From Luteococcus sp048595755 (GTDB lineage: Bacteria > Actinomycetota > Actinomycetes > Propionibacteriales > Propionibacteriaceae), in the NCBI RefSeq assembly GCF_048595755.1, contig NZ_CP184360.1:2914001-2978000 (forward strand): a DNA stretch of 64,000 bases, read 5' to 3'. The notes under the pieces were generated by a model that was not told the origin of the DNA, searched no databases, and saw only the letters and a program-made list of their open reading frames with translations. Shown here one piece after another: positions 26,503-35,131 of the stretch. The position numbers were made by a program, and so were the translations under genes. How positions within the stretch are numbered: position 1 is the first letter of the stretch; each line of letters begins with the position of its first letter.

Positions 26503-27144
26503 ATGACATTCTCCCGCGACGAACGCCTGGCACTGTGTGACCTGTTGCTGCAGCTGGGGCCGCACGCCCCCACGCTGTGTGACGGCTGGAGCACGCAGGA
26601 CCTGGCCGCCCACCTGTGGGTGCGCGAGAACGACCCGGTGGCCCTGCCCGGCATCCTGACCGAACCGTTGGCCACGCTCACCCAGCAGCGAATGGAGCGG
26701 GCCATCCGCCGCCACGGCTTTGCCGAGCTGGTGGCCCAGGTGCGCCGTGGCCCGGCCCGCCACTCCCCCTTCCGGCTGCCCGGGGTGGACCAGCAGGGCA
26801 ATGCCGCCGAGTACTTCGTGCACCACGAGGACGTGCGCCGGGCCCAGCCGGGAGGCGCCGCCCCGCGACGGCTGGGCCAGGCGGCCCAGACCCTGTGCGC
26901 CACACGACTGGCGTCCCTGGGGCCTGCCCTGCTGCGCGGCGCCCCGGTGGGCGTGGTGGCGGTGCGCACCGACGGACCAGCCCGCTCCACGGTGCTCAAG
27001 CCCGGCCAGCCCAGCGTCGAGGTCCACGGACTGCCCTCGGAACTGCTGCTGTTCGCCTTCGGCCGGGGCAGCCATGCCGCCGTGGAACTGCACGGCCCGG
27101 AGCAGGCCGTGGCCCAGCTGCGGGCGGCCAGCTTCGGGATCTGA
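26503..27144 (+). CDS. TIGR03085-family (DinB/maleylpyruvate isomerase-like) protein
   Basis: A 213-residue cytoplasmic protein of the actinobacterial TIGR03085 family, related to mycothiol-dependent DinB-like enzymes. The N-terminal helix LCDLLLQLGPHAPTLCDGW and TQDLAAHLWVREN resemble the metal-binding helix start, and EYFVHHEDVRRAQPG carries the paired histidines expected for metal binding. The C-terminal half has a sterol-carrier-like fold pattern (VEVHGLPSELLLFAFGR). Substrate unknown; a thiol transferase role is inference from the superfamily. It is transcribed away from hisI and converges on the NCS2 permease gene, with a 14-nt gap. Confidence 0.82.
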   Translation: MTFSRDERLALCDLLLQLGPHAPTLCDGWSTQDLAAHLWVRENDPVALPGILTEPLATLTQQRMERAIRRHGFAELVAQVRRGPARHSPFRLPGVDQQGNAAEYFVHHEDVRRAQPGGAAPRRLGQAAQTLCATRLASLGPALLRGAPVGVVAVRTDGPARSTVLKPGQPSVEVHGLPSELLLFAFGRGSHAAVELHGPEQAVAQLRAASFGI

Positions 27145-27158
27145 GTCGCCCTGCGGGC

Positions 27159-28520
27159 TCAGTTCTCGAAGGGTTCGGGAGCCGGGACGGCCTCCATCTC
27201 GTCGCCCAGCTCACCACGGTTGGCGTGGCGACCGTTGAGCAGCAGGTTCAGCAGCACGGCGCTGAGCGCCGCGGCCGAGATGCCCGAGCCCAGGATCATG
27301 CCCAACCAGGTGGGCAGCTGGGCGTAGAAATCGGGCGCCGCGACGGGGAACATCACCAGTGCCAGCGAGGTCGCCACCACGAAGATGTTGTTGCCGCGTT
27401 CGAAGTCGGCCTGCTGCAGCGTCTGGATACCGGCCGCGGCCACCGAGCCGAAGAGCACCACACCGGCGCCGCCCAGCACTGCCGAGGGCACGCTGGCCAC
27501 CACCCGTCCCAGCAGGGGGAAGATGCCCAACAGGAGCAGCAGCACCGCGCCGGCGGCCACCGTGTAGCGCGACTTCACCTTGGTGACGGCCACCAGGCCC
27601 ACGTTCTGGGCGAAGGCGGTGGGAGGCGTGGAGTTGAAGACCGGCGCCACGACGGTGGCCAGCATGTCGGCCCGCAGCCCGTCGGCGATGCGCTTCTCGT
27701 CGACGTCGGTGCCCACCACCTTGGCCACCGCGAACAGGTCGGCCATGATCTCCATCATCGTCACGATGATGACGATGGTCATCGAGATGATGGCGCCGAT
27801 CTCGAACTGGGGGGCGCCGAAGTGGAAGGGCTTGGGAAGGGCGAGCACGGCCCCCTCCCCCACCTGGCTGAAGTCGGCCTCGCCGAGCAGGCTGGCCAGC
27901 AGCGTGCCGGCCACGATTCCCACCAGGATCGCCACCCTGGCCAGCTGGCCGATGCGGGTGCACACCAGCACCACCGCGAGCGTGAAGGCGGCCAGGCCAA
28001 GATTGGTCAGCGAGGCCCCGCCCTCGGCCTGGTTGGTGATCCAGCCGGCGGCCACGGGCAGCAGCGAGATGCCCATCGCGGTGATGATCGTGCCGGTCAC
28101 CACCGGCGGGAAGAAACGCTGGATGCGGCCGAACAGCGGTGCCAGCAGGAAGCCCACCACACCGGCGACGATCACCGATCCGTAGATCACCGGCATGCCC
28201 CCACCGCTGGCCAGGATCGCCAGCATGGTGGAGACCGCACCAAAGGTCGTCCCGTTCACCAGGGGCAGCTTGGCCCCCAGTCCCGGCAGGCCCAGTGACT
28301 GGAGCAGGGTGGCCAGACCCGAGACGAACAGGGCCGCGGCCACCAGCATGCCCACCTCGTCGGCGGGCAGCTTGGCCGCGGTGCCGACGATCAGCGGAAC
28401 GGCGATCACGCCGCCGTACATGCTCAGGACGTGCTGGAAGCCGTAGAGGAAGGCCTGCGCCACCGGCACCCTCTCGTCCTCGGGGCGGATGGGAGGGGTG
28501 CCGACGGCGGTGCTGCTCAC
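27159..28520 (-). CDS. NCS2-family xanthine/uracil permease
   Basis: A 453-residue nucleobase:cation symporter-2 transporter with about fourteen hydrophobic segments. The TM1 motif GFQHVLSMYGG and the signature QNVGLVAVTK (QNxGxxxxT[RKG]) are clear; a Lys at the last signature position and QH in TM1 are usual in xanthine or urate transporters, but I leave the substrate open. The GTG at 28520 has AAAGGA nine bases upstream. It is followed by gatCAB on the same strand and is probably transcribed apart from it. Confidence 0.92.
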   Translation of the reverse strand: MSSTAVGTPPIRPEDERVPVAQAFLYGFQHVLSMYGGVIAVPLIVGTAAKLPADEVGMLVAAALFVSGLATLLQSLGLPGLGAKLPLVNGTTFGAVSTMLAILASGGGMPVIYGSVIVAGVVGFLLAPLFGRIQRFFPPVVTGTIITAMGISLLPVAAGWITNQAEGGASLTNLGLAAFTLAVVLVCTRIGQLARVAILVGIVAGTLLASLLGEADFSQVGEGAVLALPKPFHFGAPQFEIGAIISMTIVIIVTMMEIMADLFAVAKVVGTDVDEKRIADGLRADMLATVVAPVFNSTPPTAFAQNVGLVAVTKVKSRYTVAAGAVLLLLLGIFPLLGRVVASVPSAVLGGAGVVLFGSVAAAGIQTLQQADFERGNNIFVVATSLALVMFPVAAPDFYAQLPTWLGMILGSGISAAALSAVLLNLLLNGRHANRGELGDEMEAVPAPEPFEN

Positions 28521-28572
28521 GAACGTGGTTCCTTTTGGCGAGGTGTGGGAGAACTCGGGTGCTTGGTGTCTG

Positions 28573-30063
28573 TCAGGACAGCTTTTCCATGATCAGCTCG
28601 CGGACGCGGCCGGCATCGGCCTGGCCCTTCATCGCCTTCATGACCTGACCGATCAGGGCGCCGGCGGCCTGGACCTTGCCGTCGCGGATCTTCTGGGCCA
28701 CGTCGGGATTGGCGGCAATGACCTCGTCGACGGCGGCCGAGAGCGCACCGTCGTCGCTGACCACGGCCAGACCACGCTGCTCGACGACCTGGGCGGGTTC
28801 GCCCTCGCCGGCGATGACGCCCTCGATGACCTGACGGGCGAGCTTGTCGTTGATGGTCTTGGCATCGACGAGCCGCTGCAGCTCCACCACCTGGGCCGGG
28901 CTCATGCCCACCTCGTCCAGGGCGACGTCGGCCTCATTGGCGCGGCGGGCGAGTTCGCCCAGCCACCACTTGCGGGCGGCCTGCGGCTTGGCCCCGGCCT
29001 CGACGGTGGCCTCGATCAGGTCGAGCGCACCCACCGCCTCGATGTCGCCCATCTCACGCTCCGACAGGCCCCACTGCTCGATGACGCGCTTGCGACGCTC
29101 GGCGGGCGGCTCGGGCAGCGTGGCGCGCAGCTCCTCCACCCATTCCCGGCTGGGGGTGATCGGCACCAGGTCGGGCTCGGGGAAGTAGCGGTAGTCCTCC
29201 GCCTGCTCCTTGGAACGTCCCGGCGTGGTGTACTCACCATCCTCGTGCCACATGCGGGTTTCCTGCTTGACCTTGCCACCCTTGGCGAGGATGGCGCCCT
29301 GGCGCATCATCTCGTAGCGCAGGGCACCCTCCACCGACTTCAAGGAGTTGACGTTCTTGGTCTCGGTGCGGGTGCCCAGCACGTCGGAGCCCTTGGGCAT
29401 CAGCGAGACGTTCGCGTCGCAACGCATGTTGCCCTGCTCCATGCGGGCCTCGGAGACGCCAAGCGCCTTCATCATGTCGCGCAGGTAGGACATGTAGGCA
29501 CGCCCCACCTGGGGTGCGTAGCGGCCGGTGCCCATGATGGGACGGGTGACGATCTCCATCAGCGGCACGCCGGCGCGGTTGTAGTCCATCAGCGAGTAGT
29601 CGGCTCCGTGGATGCGGCCGGCCCCGCCCATGTGCAGGCTCTTTCCGGCGTCCTCCTCCATGTGCACCCGCTCGACCTCCACCCGGAAGCCCTGGCCGTC
29701 GACCTCCACGTCCACCCAGCCGTCGTGGCAGATCGGCTCGTCCGACTGGCTGATCTGGTAGTCCTTGGTCATGTCCGGGTAGAAGTAGTTCTTGCGTGCG
29801 AAGCGCGAGAACTCCGCGATCTGGCAGTTGATGCTGAGCCCGATCCGGATGGCCGACTCGACGGCCTTGCCGTTGACCACCGGCAGCGATCCGGGCAGCC
29901 CCAGACAGACCGGGCAGACGCGGGTGTTCGGCTCGCCACCGGGGGCGGCCGAGCAACCGCACCACATCTTGGAGGCCGTGTTCAGCTCCACGTGCACCTC
30001 GAGGCCCAGAACCGGGTCGAAGCGCTCCAGCACCTCGTCGTAGTCCATCAGTTCGTCGTTCAT
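28573..30063 (-). CDS. gatB: Asp-tRNA(Asn)/Glu-tRNA(Gln) amidotransferase subunit B
   Basis: A 496-residue GatB subunit, which activates the mischarged aminoacyl-tRNA with ATP and transfers ammonia from GatA. Motifs include DPVLGLEVHVELNT, the zinc cysteines in MWCGCSAAPGG and CPVCLGLPGSLP, FYPDMTKDYQISQ, the RIHGADYSLMDYNRAGVPL region and the C-terminal YqeY tail domain (about 345-496). The ATG at 30063 overlaps the gatA stop by four bases. The complex makes Gln-tRNA(Gln), and perhaps Asn-tRNA(Asn), by the indirect route. Confidence 0.97.
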   Translation of the reverse strand: MNDELMDYDEVLERFDPVLGLEVHVELNTASKMWCGCSAAPGGEPNTRVCPVCLGLPGSLPVVNGKAVESAIRIGLSINCQIAEFSRFARKNYFYPDMTKDYQISQSDEPICHDGWVDVEVDGQGFRVEVERVHMEEDAGKSLHMGGAGRIHGADYSLMDYNRAGVPLMEIVTRPIMGTGRYAPQVGRAYMSYLRDMMKALGVSEARMEQGNMRCDANVSLMPKGSDVLGTRTETKNVNSLKSVEGALRYEMMRQGAILAKGGKVKQETRMWHEDGEYTTPGRSKEQAEDYRYFPEPDLVPITPSREWVEELRATLPEPPAERRKRVIEQWGLSEREMGDIEAVGALDLIEATVEAGAKPQAARKWWLGELARRANEADVALDEVGMSPAQVVELQRLVDAKTINDKLARQVIEGVIAGEGEPAQVVEQRGLAVVSDDGALSAAVDEVIAANPDVAQKIRDGKVQAAGALIGQVMKAMKGQADAGRVRELIMEKLS

Positions 30064-31601
30064 GCCTGTGCGGCCTTCCTCGTCAGGGTCTTGTCGAGCA
30101 GCGGGGCCTGCTGCAGCAGCTCGCCGCCCCAGCTCTGGTTCAGCAGGGCCTCCAGCGCGGCGCCCACACGGTAGACGCGCTCGTCGGCCATCGGCGGGGC
30201 CATCACCTGCAGGCCCACCGGCAGCCCGTCCTCGGGGGCCAGCCCCGCGGGGAAGGAGGCAGAGACATTGCCCGCCATGTTGGACGGCACGGTGCACAGG
30301 TCTGCCTGGTACATGGCGACCGGATCGTCGCGGTGCTCCCCCAGCCGGAAGGCCGTGCTCGGCGTGGCGGGGCTCACCAGCACGTCGCACTGCTCGAAGG
30401 CGGCGTCGAAGTCGCGCTGGATGAGGGTGCGCACCTTCTGGGCCGAGCCGTAGTAGGCGTCGTAGTAGCCGCTCGACAGCGCGTGGGTGCCGATGATGAT
30501 GCGACGCTTCACCTCGTCACCGAAGCCCTCGCCACGGCTGAGTCGCATCACCTGTTCGGTGGAGTGCTGGCCGTCGTCGCCCACGCGCAGGCCGTAGCGC
30601 ATCGCGTCGAAGCGGGCCATGTTGGAGCTGACCTCACTGGGCATGATCAGGTAGTAGGCCGGCAGGGCGTAGGAGAAGTTGGGGCAGCTCACCTCGACCA
30701 CCTCGGCCCCGGCCTGACGCAACAGCTCGACGGCCTCGTTGAAGCGCTGCTCGACGCCCGGGGCATAGCCCTCGCCCGCGAACTCCTTGACCACGCCGAT
30801 GCGCAGGCCCTTCACGTCGCTGGCGCGGGCGGCGTCCACCACCGGCGGCACCGGCGCGTCGATGCTGGTGGAGTCCTTGGGGTCGTGTCCGGCGATCACC
30901 TGGTGCAGCAGCGCGGCGTCCAGCACCGTGCGGGCACAGGGGCCGGGCTGGTCCAGGCTGGAGGCCATCGCGATGATGCCGTAGCGGCTCGACCCACCGT
31001 AGGTGGGCTTGACCCCGACGGTCCCTGTCACGGCGGCGGGGTGGCGGATGGAACCGCCGGTGTCGGTGCCGATGGCCAGCGGCGCCTCGAAGGCGGCCAG
31101 CGCGGCGGCCGAACCGCCACCGGAACCACCGGGGGTGCGATCGAGGTCCCACGGGTTGTGGGTGGCGCCGAACCAGGAGGTCTCGGTGGACGAACCCATC
31201 GCGAACTCGTCGAGGTTGGTCTTGCCCAGGATGACCAGCCCGGCGTCCAGCAGACGGTTCACCACCGTGGCGTTGTAGGGCGGGATCCAGTTCTCCAGCA
31301 TCCGCGAGCTGGCCGTGGTGCGCAGCCCCTCGTAGCAGAGCAGGTCCTTCACGGCGACCGGGACGCCCGCCAGTGGGCCGAGCTGCTCGCCCTGGGCGAT
31401 GCGCTGGTCGACGCGACGAGCCAGCTCCATGGCGCGTTCGGCGTCGACGCTGACGAAGGCGTTGACCTGGTCGTCGACGGCCTCGATCTGGTCCAGGAAG
31501 GCGCGGGTCACCTGCTCCGAGGTGACCGTCTGCGCGGCAATCCACTCCCCCAGCTGCGCGGCGGTGGCGGTCAGGATCTGCGCGGTGTCAATCTCGCTCA
31601 T
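30060..31601 (-). CDS. gatA: Asp-tRNA(Asn)/Glu-tRNA(Gln) amidotransferase subunit A
   Basis: A 513-residue amidase-signature glutaminase of the GatCAB complex. The Ser-cisSer-Lys machinery is visible: the lysine in VAVKDLLCYEG, the glycine-serine loop TPGGSGGGSAAALAA and the nucleophile region GTDTGGSIRHPA. VGVKPTYGGSSRYG and DPKDSTSID are also family motifs. The ATG shares one base with the gatC stop (TGATG) and the stop overlaps gatB, so the three genes are coupled. Confidence 0.97.
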   Translation of the reverse strand: MSEIDTAQILTATAAQLGEWIAAQTVTSEQVTRAFLDQIEAVDDQVNAFVSVDAERAMELARRVDQRIAQGEQLGPLAGVPVAVKDLLCYEGLRTTASSRMLENWIPPYNATVVNRLLDAGLVILGKTNLDEFAMGSSTETSWFGATHNPWDLDRTPGGSGGGSAAALAAFEAPLAIGTDTGGSIRHPAAVTGTVGVKPTYGGSSRYGIIAMASSLDQPGPCARTVLDAALLHQVIAGHDPKDSTSIDAPVPPVVDAARASDVKGLRIGVVKEFAGEGYAPGVEQRFNEAVELLRQAGAEVVEVSCPNFSYALPAYYLIMPSEVSSNMARFDAMRYGLRVGDDGQHSTEQVMRLSRGEGFGDEVKRRIIIGTHALSSGYYDAYYGSAQKVRTLIQRDFDAAFEQCDVLVSPATPSTAFRLGEHRDDPVAMYQADLCTVPSNMAGNVSASFPAGLAPEDGLPVGLQVMAPPMADERVYRVGAALEALLNQSWGGELLQQAPLLDKTLTRKAAQA

Positions 31602-31897
31602 CAGGCCTCCTCGTCCAGGATGCGGGGCACACGGAAACGATCGTCCTCGGCTGCGGGGGCCCCGGCCAGCACCTGCTGCGGCGTCATGGACGGCTCCACC
31701 ACGTCGTCGCGGAAGACATTGCTCAGTGGCAGGGCGTGCGAGGTGGCGGGCACGTCGTCACCTGCCACCTCGGAGACACTGGCGACGGACTCGAGGATCA
31801 GGTCCAGCTGGGGCGCCAACCGCTCGAGCTCCTCGGCACTCAACTCGATCCGCGCGAGGCCCGCGAGGCGGGCCACGTCATCTGGCGTCAGGGCCAC
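31601..31897 (-). CDS. gatC: Asp-tRNA(Asn)/Glu-tRNA(Gln) amidotransferase subunit C
   Basis: A 98-residue GatC subunit that clamps GatA and GatB together. The N-terminal VARLAGLARIELSAEELERLAPQ helix pair, the central VSEVAGDDVPATSH and the C-terminal FRVPRILDEEA are typical. I choose the GTG at 31897 (VALTPDDVARLAG) because it gives the usual length and has AGGAG eight bases upstream; the frame extends to an ATG at 31942 with no family support. Confidence 0.93.
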   Translation of the reverse strand: MALTPDDVARLAGLARIELSAEELERLAPQLDLILESVASVSEVAGDDVPATSHALPLSNVFRDDVVEPSMTPQQVLAGAPAAEDDRFRVPRILDEEA

Positions 31898-32051
31898 GAT
31901 GTCACTCCTGGAGATGTCGTTCGGAAGTGCCGTTCTCGGCACCCGAGCATCCTAGTGGCCAGCACGGGCAAGTCCACGCCGGGCCCGAAGCGCCTCCGGG
32001 CGCGACACGTCCACGGGCGCTGCATTGGCGCGCGAGGGCCGCTCGACTTGT

Positions 32052-32057
32052 CAGAAT
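32052..32057 (+). promoter_or_regulatory. -10-like box of the ACT-domain gene
   Basis: CAGAAT followed by six bases and the ATG at 32064, another leaderless-type spacing with a weak first base. Confidence 0.35.
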
Positions 32058-32063
32058 GGAACA

Positions 32064-32705
32064 ATGCATCTGCTCCGAATCCAGCTCCCGGACCGGCCGG
32101 GAGCCCTTGGCGTCGTGGCCACCGCGATGGGCACCCAAGAGGCCGACATCGCGGCGATCAAGATCGTCGAGAAGGGTGACGGCTGGGTCATCGACGACTT
32201 CCTGCTCAGCGTCGCGCCCGGCGGGCTCATCGAGTCCATCGTCGGTGCCTGCAATGAACTGCCCGGTGTCTCGGTGCTGTGGGTCTCACGCACTCCGGAG
32301 GCTTGGGGACTGGCCGGTGACGTCAAGGCCCTCGACCGCATGCTCGCCGATCCGCAGCAGGCCGCCCAGACGCTGGTGGAAGAAGCCCCGCGGGTCTTCC
32401 ACTCCCAGTGGGCGGCGATGCTCGACCGCACGGACGCACGCGTGGTGCTGGGCAGCACCCGGGCCCCTGATGTGGACACCGTCGTGGCCGCCCTGATGCC
32501 GCTGGACCAGGCCCGGCACGAGGAACTCCCGGCGGACTGGCTGCCGCACTGGCGCGAGACGATGGTGGCCATCTGCCCCGTCGACGAGCAGCGCAGCATC
32601 GTGCTGGGCCGTTCGGGAGGGCCGGAATTCCTGCCCTCCGAGCTGCGACGGCTGCAGCACCTGGTGGCACTGGGGATTCCCGGCGCGACCCAGCCTCACG
32701 CGTGA
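32064..32705 (+). CDS. ACT-domain protein (Rv3013-like)
   Basis: A 213-residue cytoplasmic protein with an N-terminal ACT domain (residues about 2-72: LRIQLPDRPGALGVVATAMG, with a VIDDFLLSV strand), a fold that binds small ligands such as amino acids. The remaining 140 residues have no motif I recognise. Orthologues sit between gatC and ligA in mycobacteria; here the gene is likewise divergent from gatC, but no ligA follows. The role is unknown; a ligand-sensing function is inferred from the domain only. Confidence 0.85.
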   Translation: MHLLRIQLPDRPGALGVVATAMGTQEADIAAIKIVEKGDGWVIDDFLLSVAPGGLIESIVGACNELPGVSVLWVSRTPEAWGLAGDVKALDRMLADPQQAAQTLVEEAPRVFHSQWAAMLDRTDARVVLGSTRAPDVDTVVAALMPLDQARHEELPADWLPHWRETMVAICPVDEQRSIVLGRSGGPEFLPSELRRLQHLVALGIPGATQPHA

Positions 32706-32729
32706 GGCAATCAGGCGCCAGCAGCAGCC

Positions 32730-32936
32730 TCAGGCGCCGCCGTTGAGGATCTTGTAGAAGTACCAGCCCAGGCCACAGACCGCGGCCAGGGCGAGGATGA
32801 AGGCCAGGCTGGCCCAGATCCGCTGGCGCTTCTTCGCCTGGGTGGTCGGAACGTCTTCGGGTCCCCACTCCCCCACCTTGGGCTGCACCCGGGCAGGAGT
32901 GGGCCCGTTCAGGTTGAGATCGGAGAAGCCACGCAC
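32730..32936 (-). CDS. small single-helix membrane protein
   Basis: A 68-residue protein of unknown function: hydrophilic residues 1-40 with a basic KKRQR stop-transfer segment, one hydrophobic helix at about 42-62 and a short polar end, as in a tail-anchored protein. The GTG at 32936 lies six nt after a TAGGCT box without a Shine-Dalgarno sequence. It converges on the ACT gene, with 24 nt between the stops. Confidence 0.6.
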   Translation of the reverse strand: MRGFSDLNLNGPTPARVQPKVGEWGPEDVPTTQAKKRQRIWASLAFILALAAVCGLGWYFYKILNGGA

Positions 32937-32942
32937 CCGGCC

Positions 32943-32948
32943 AGCCTA
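32943..32948 (-). promoter_or_regulatory. -10 box of the 68-residue membrane protein gene
   Basis: TAGGCT on the minus strand followed by six bases and the GTG at 32936, the leaderless spacing seen for other genes in this window. Confidence 0.45.
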
Positions 32949-32998
32949 GCCCAGCCGTACGAGTCCCCAGCCCACCCTGGCCGGTCTGCCGGGGCGGC

Positions 32999-34000
32999 TC
33001 ACCGGGCCAGTTGCTCGCCCAGCAGGTCGACGGCGGCCAGCAGCTGCTCCAGCTGGGCGGCCGCGGCGCCGGTGCTCCACCCGGCCAGGCCGCACGCGGT
33101 GGACAACGACAGTCCACGCTCCAGCACGTGGGGGTCCATTCCCAGCGGACGCAGCGCCGCCAGGCAGCGATCCACCACCTGGTCCGTGCTGGTGAGCTGA
33201 TCCGCACGGGCGGTCTGCGCCGCCCCCAACCGCAGTCCACGCCCCGATTCCAGCCACGGCCCCAGGCGGTCCCAGTCCGAGCCCTCCAGCAGCGCAAGGT
33301 CGAGGCCCAGCACGTCGACGCCGCTGCGCCCCAACAGGTCGGTGTCCACTCCCCCAAGGCCCCGCCACCCGGCGCAGCCGTGCAAGGCCACCTGGTCAAC
33401 CTGCTCCCGCAACGCGGCGGTGACCCGGCCCAGCAGCTCGCTGACCTGTGGCCGGTCGACGGCTCGTAGCCGGCCGAATCCCGAGGCGGTGGGCACGCTT
33501 CCCGCCAGCACGGCGGGCAGCAGGGGCTCGTCCAGCTGGGCGCGCCAGGTGATGGCGGGAAGGCGTCGTCGCATCTCCGCCAGCAGCGAGGACGCCCCCA
33601 GAGCCAGGCTCTCGGCCAGGTCCCGTCGGGCTCCGGGATCGTCCAAGACCTTGTTGCCGCGGGGCAGCTCCAGGCAGGCAGCCATGGTCCACGGGCCGGC
33701 CAGGGTGAGGGTCACGACGTCGGTGAAGTGCTGGGCGGCCTCCTCCAGGTCGTCCAGGTCATGGCGCAGCAGGCCCTTGGCCCGGCCGTGGTCGATGCCC
33801 GCCGATCCCAAGCGCCAGCCCTGCGCCTGCAGGTCGACGTCGAGCCCGTCGAGCATGGCCGCGGTACGCCCCACCATGTCGGCACCCACCCCGCGCGCGG
33901 GCAGCTCGGGCAACCAGGCGTGTTGGAAGCTGCCGAGCACGAAGCCCAGCGCACCGGGCATGTCCCTGCCGGGCAGCGATCCGACCGAGGTGGCATGCAT
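32999..34000 (-). CDS. short MetE-like (B12-independent methionine synthase C-terminal domain) protein
   Basis: A 333-residue TIM-barrel protein that corresponds only to the C-terminal catalytic domain of cobalamin-independent methionine synthase. The zinc ligands appear conserved: His and Cys in VALHGCAGW, and a later Cys in LSLSTACGLAGW; GSLPGRD at the N-terminus and a TLAGPWT motif also fit. The N-terminal folate-binding barrel of full MetE (about 760 residues) is missing. The orthologue in M. tuberculosis is Rv3015c, of unproven function. It may use another methyl donor or act as a thiol methyltransferase. Its ATG shares one base with the mnmA stop (TGATG), so expression is coupled to tRNA thiolation genes. 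Confidence 0.82.
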   Translation of the reverse strand: MHATSVGSLPGRDMPGALGFVLGSFQHAWLPELPARGVGADMVGRTAAMLDGLDVDLQAQGWRLGSAGIDHGRAKGLLRHDLDDLEEAAQHFTDVVTLTLAGPWTMAACLELPRGNKVLDDPGARRDLAESLALGASSLLAEMRRRLPAITWRAQLDEPLLPAVLAGSVPTASGFGRLRAVDRPQVSELLGRVTAALREQVDQVALHGCAGWRGLGGVDTDLLGRSGVDVLGLDLALLEGSDWDRLGPWLESGRGLRLGAAQTARADQLTSTDQVVDRCLAALRPLGMDPHVLERGLSLSTACGLAGWSTGAAAAQLEQLLAAVDLLGEQLAR

Positions 34001-35088
34001 CAGGCGCCCTCCCGTACGCGAGTGGTGCTGGCGATGGTGGAACTCCCCACCACCCTGTCCCCGTCGTAGACCACCACGGCCTGGCCGGGGGCGATGCCGG
34101 TGGCGGGCTCGTCCAGCTCCACCCGCATGGAGCTCTCGTCGGCGCTGATGGTGGCAGGCATGGCCTCCCCGTGTGCCCTGACCTGGGCGAGTCCTCGCCA
34201 CGGCCCGGCGACGAGCCCCTGGCTCCAGGTGGGGCGGATGCCCTCGATGACGCCCACCGCCAGATGGGCGCGCGGGCCCACGGTGACGGTATTGGTCACC
34301 GGCTCGATGTCCAGCACGAAGCGCGGTTGGCCATCGGGGGCGGGAGTGCCGAGCCTGAGGCCACGTCGCTGGCCGATGGTGAACTGGTGGAAACCATCAT
34401 GTTCCCCCACCTGGACGCCGTCCTCGTCGACGATCCGGCCCGGATCGGCGCCCAGGGCGCGCTCGAGGTAGCCGGCGGTGTCGCCGTCGGGGATGAAGCA
34501 AATGTCGTGGCTGTCGGGCTTCTTGGCCACTCCCAGCCCGAGCTCCCTGGCCTCGGCACGCACCTGGCTCTTGGGGACGTCGCACAGCGGGAACAGTGAG
34601 TGGGCCAGCTGCTGCTGGTCCAGCACGCCCAGCACATAGGACTGGTCCTTGGCGGCGTCGGCGGCACGGTGCAGCTCCACCCCGTGCGGCCCCTCCACCA
34701 GCCGGGCGTAGTGACCGGTGGCCACCTTCTCGAAACCCAGCGCGATGCCGCGCTCCAGCACGGCCGCGAACTTGATCTTCTCGTTGCAGCGCAGGCACGG
34801 GTTGGGGGTGCGTCCGGCCGCATACTCGGCGACGAAGTCGTCCACCACGTCGGCCCGGAACCGGTCGCTCAGGTCCCAGACGTAGAAGGGGATCCCCAAC
34901 CGGTCGGCCACCCGGCGGGCGTCATGGCTGTCCTCCAGCGAGCAACAGCCCCGGGCACCGGTGCGGAAGCTCTGCGGGTTCTTGCTCAAGGCCAGGTGCA
35001 CCCCGGTCACCTCGTGACCGGCGGCCACCATGCGCGCTGCGGCGACCGACGAGTCCACCCCGCCCGACATTGCAACCAGCACCTTCAT
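34000..35088 (-). CDS. mnmA: tRNA-specific 2-thiouridylase MnmA
   Basis: A 362-residue PP-loop ATPase that installs 2-thiouridine at tRNA position 34. The PP-loop AMSGGVDSSVAA starts at residue 6, the first catalytic Cys is in NPCLRCNEKIKF and the second in SHDICFIPDGD; ATGHYARL and QRRGLRLG are further family motifs. An AGGGAGG box precedes the ATG at 35088. The sulfur donor IscS-type desulfurase is encoded just upstream on the same strand, 43 nt away. Confidence 0.96.
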   Translation of the reverse strand: MKVLVAMSGGVDSSVAAARMVAAGHEVTGVHLALSKNPQSFRTGARGCCSLEDSHDARRVADRLGIPFYVWDLSDRFRADVVDDFVAEYAAGRTPNPCLRCNEKIKFAAVLERGIALGFEKVATGHYARLVEGPHGVELHRAADAAKDQSYVLGVLDQQQLAHSLFPLCDVPKSQVRAEARELGLGVAKKPDSHDICFIPDGDTAGYLERALGADPGRIVDEDGVQVGEHDGFHQFTIGQRRGLRLGTPAPDGQPRFVLDIEPVTNTVTVGPRAHLAVGVIEGIRPTWSQGLVAGPWRGLAQVRAHGEAMPATISADESSMRVELDEPATGIAPGQAVVVYDGDRVVGSSTIASTTRVREGA

Positions 35089-35131
35089 GCAGCACCCTCC
35101 CTACGACAGGCCGCCCATGCTAGCCCGGCGC

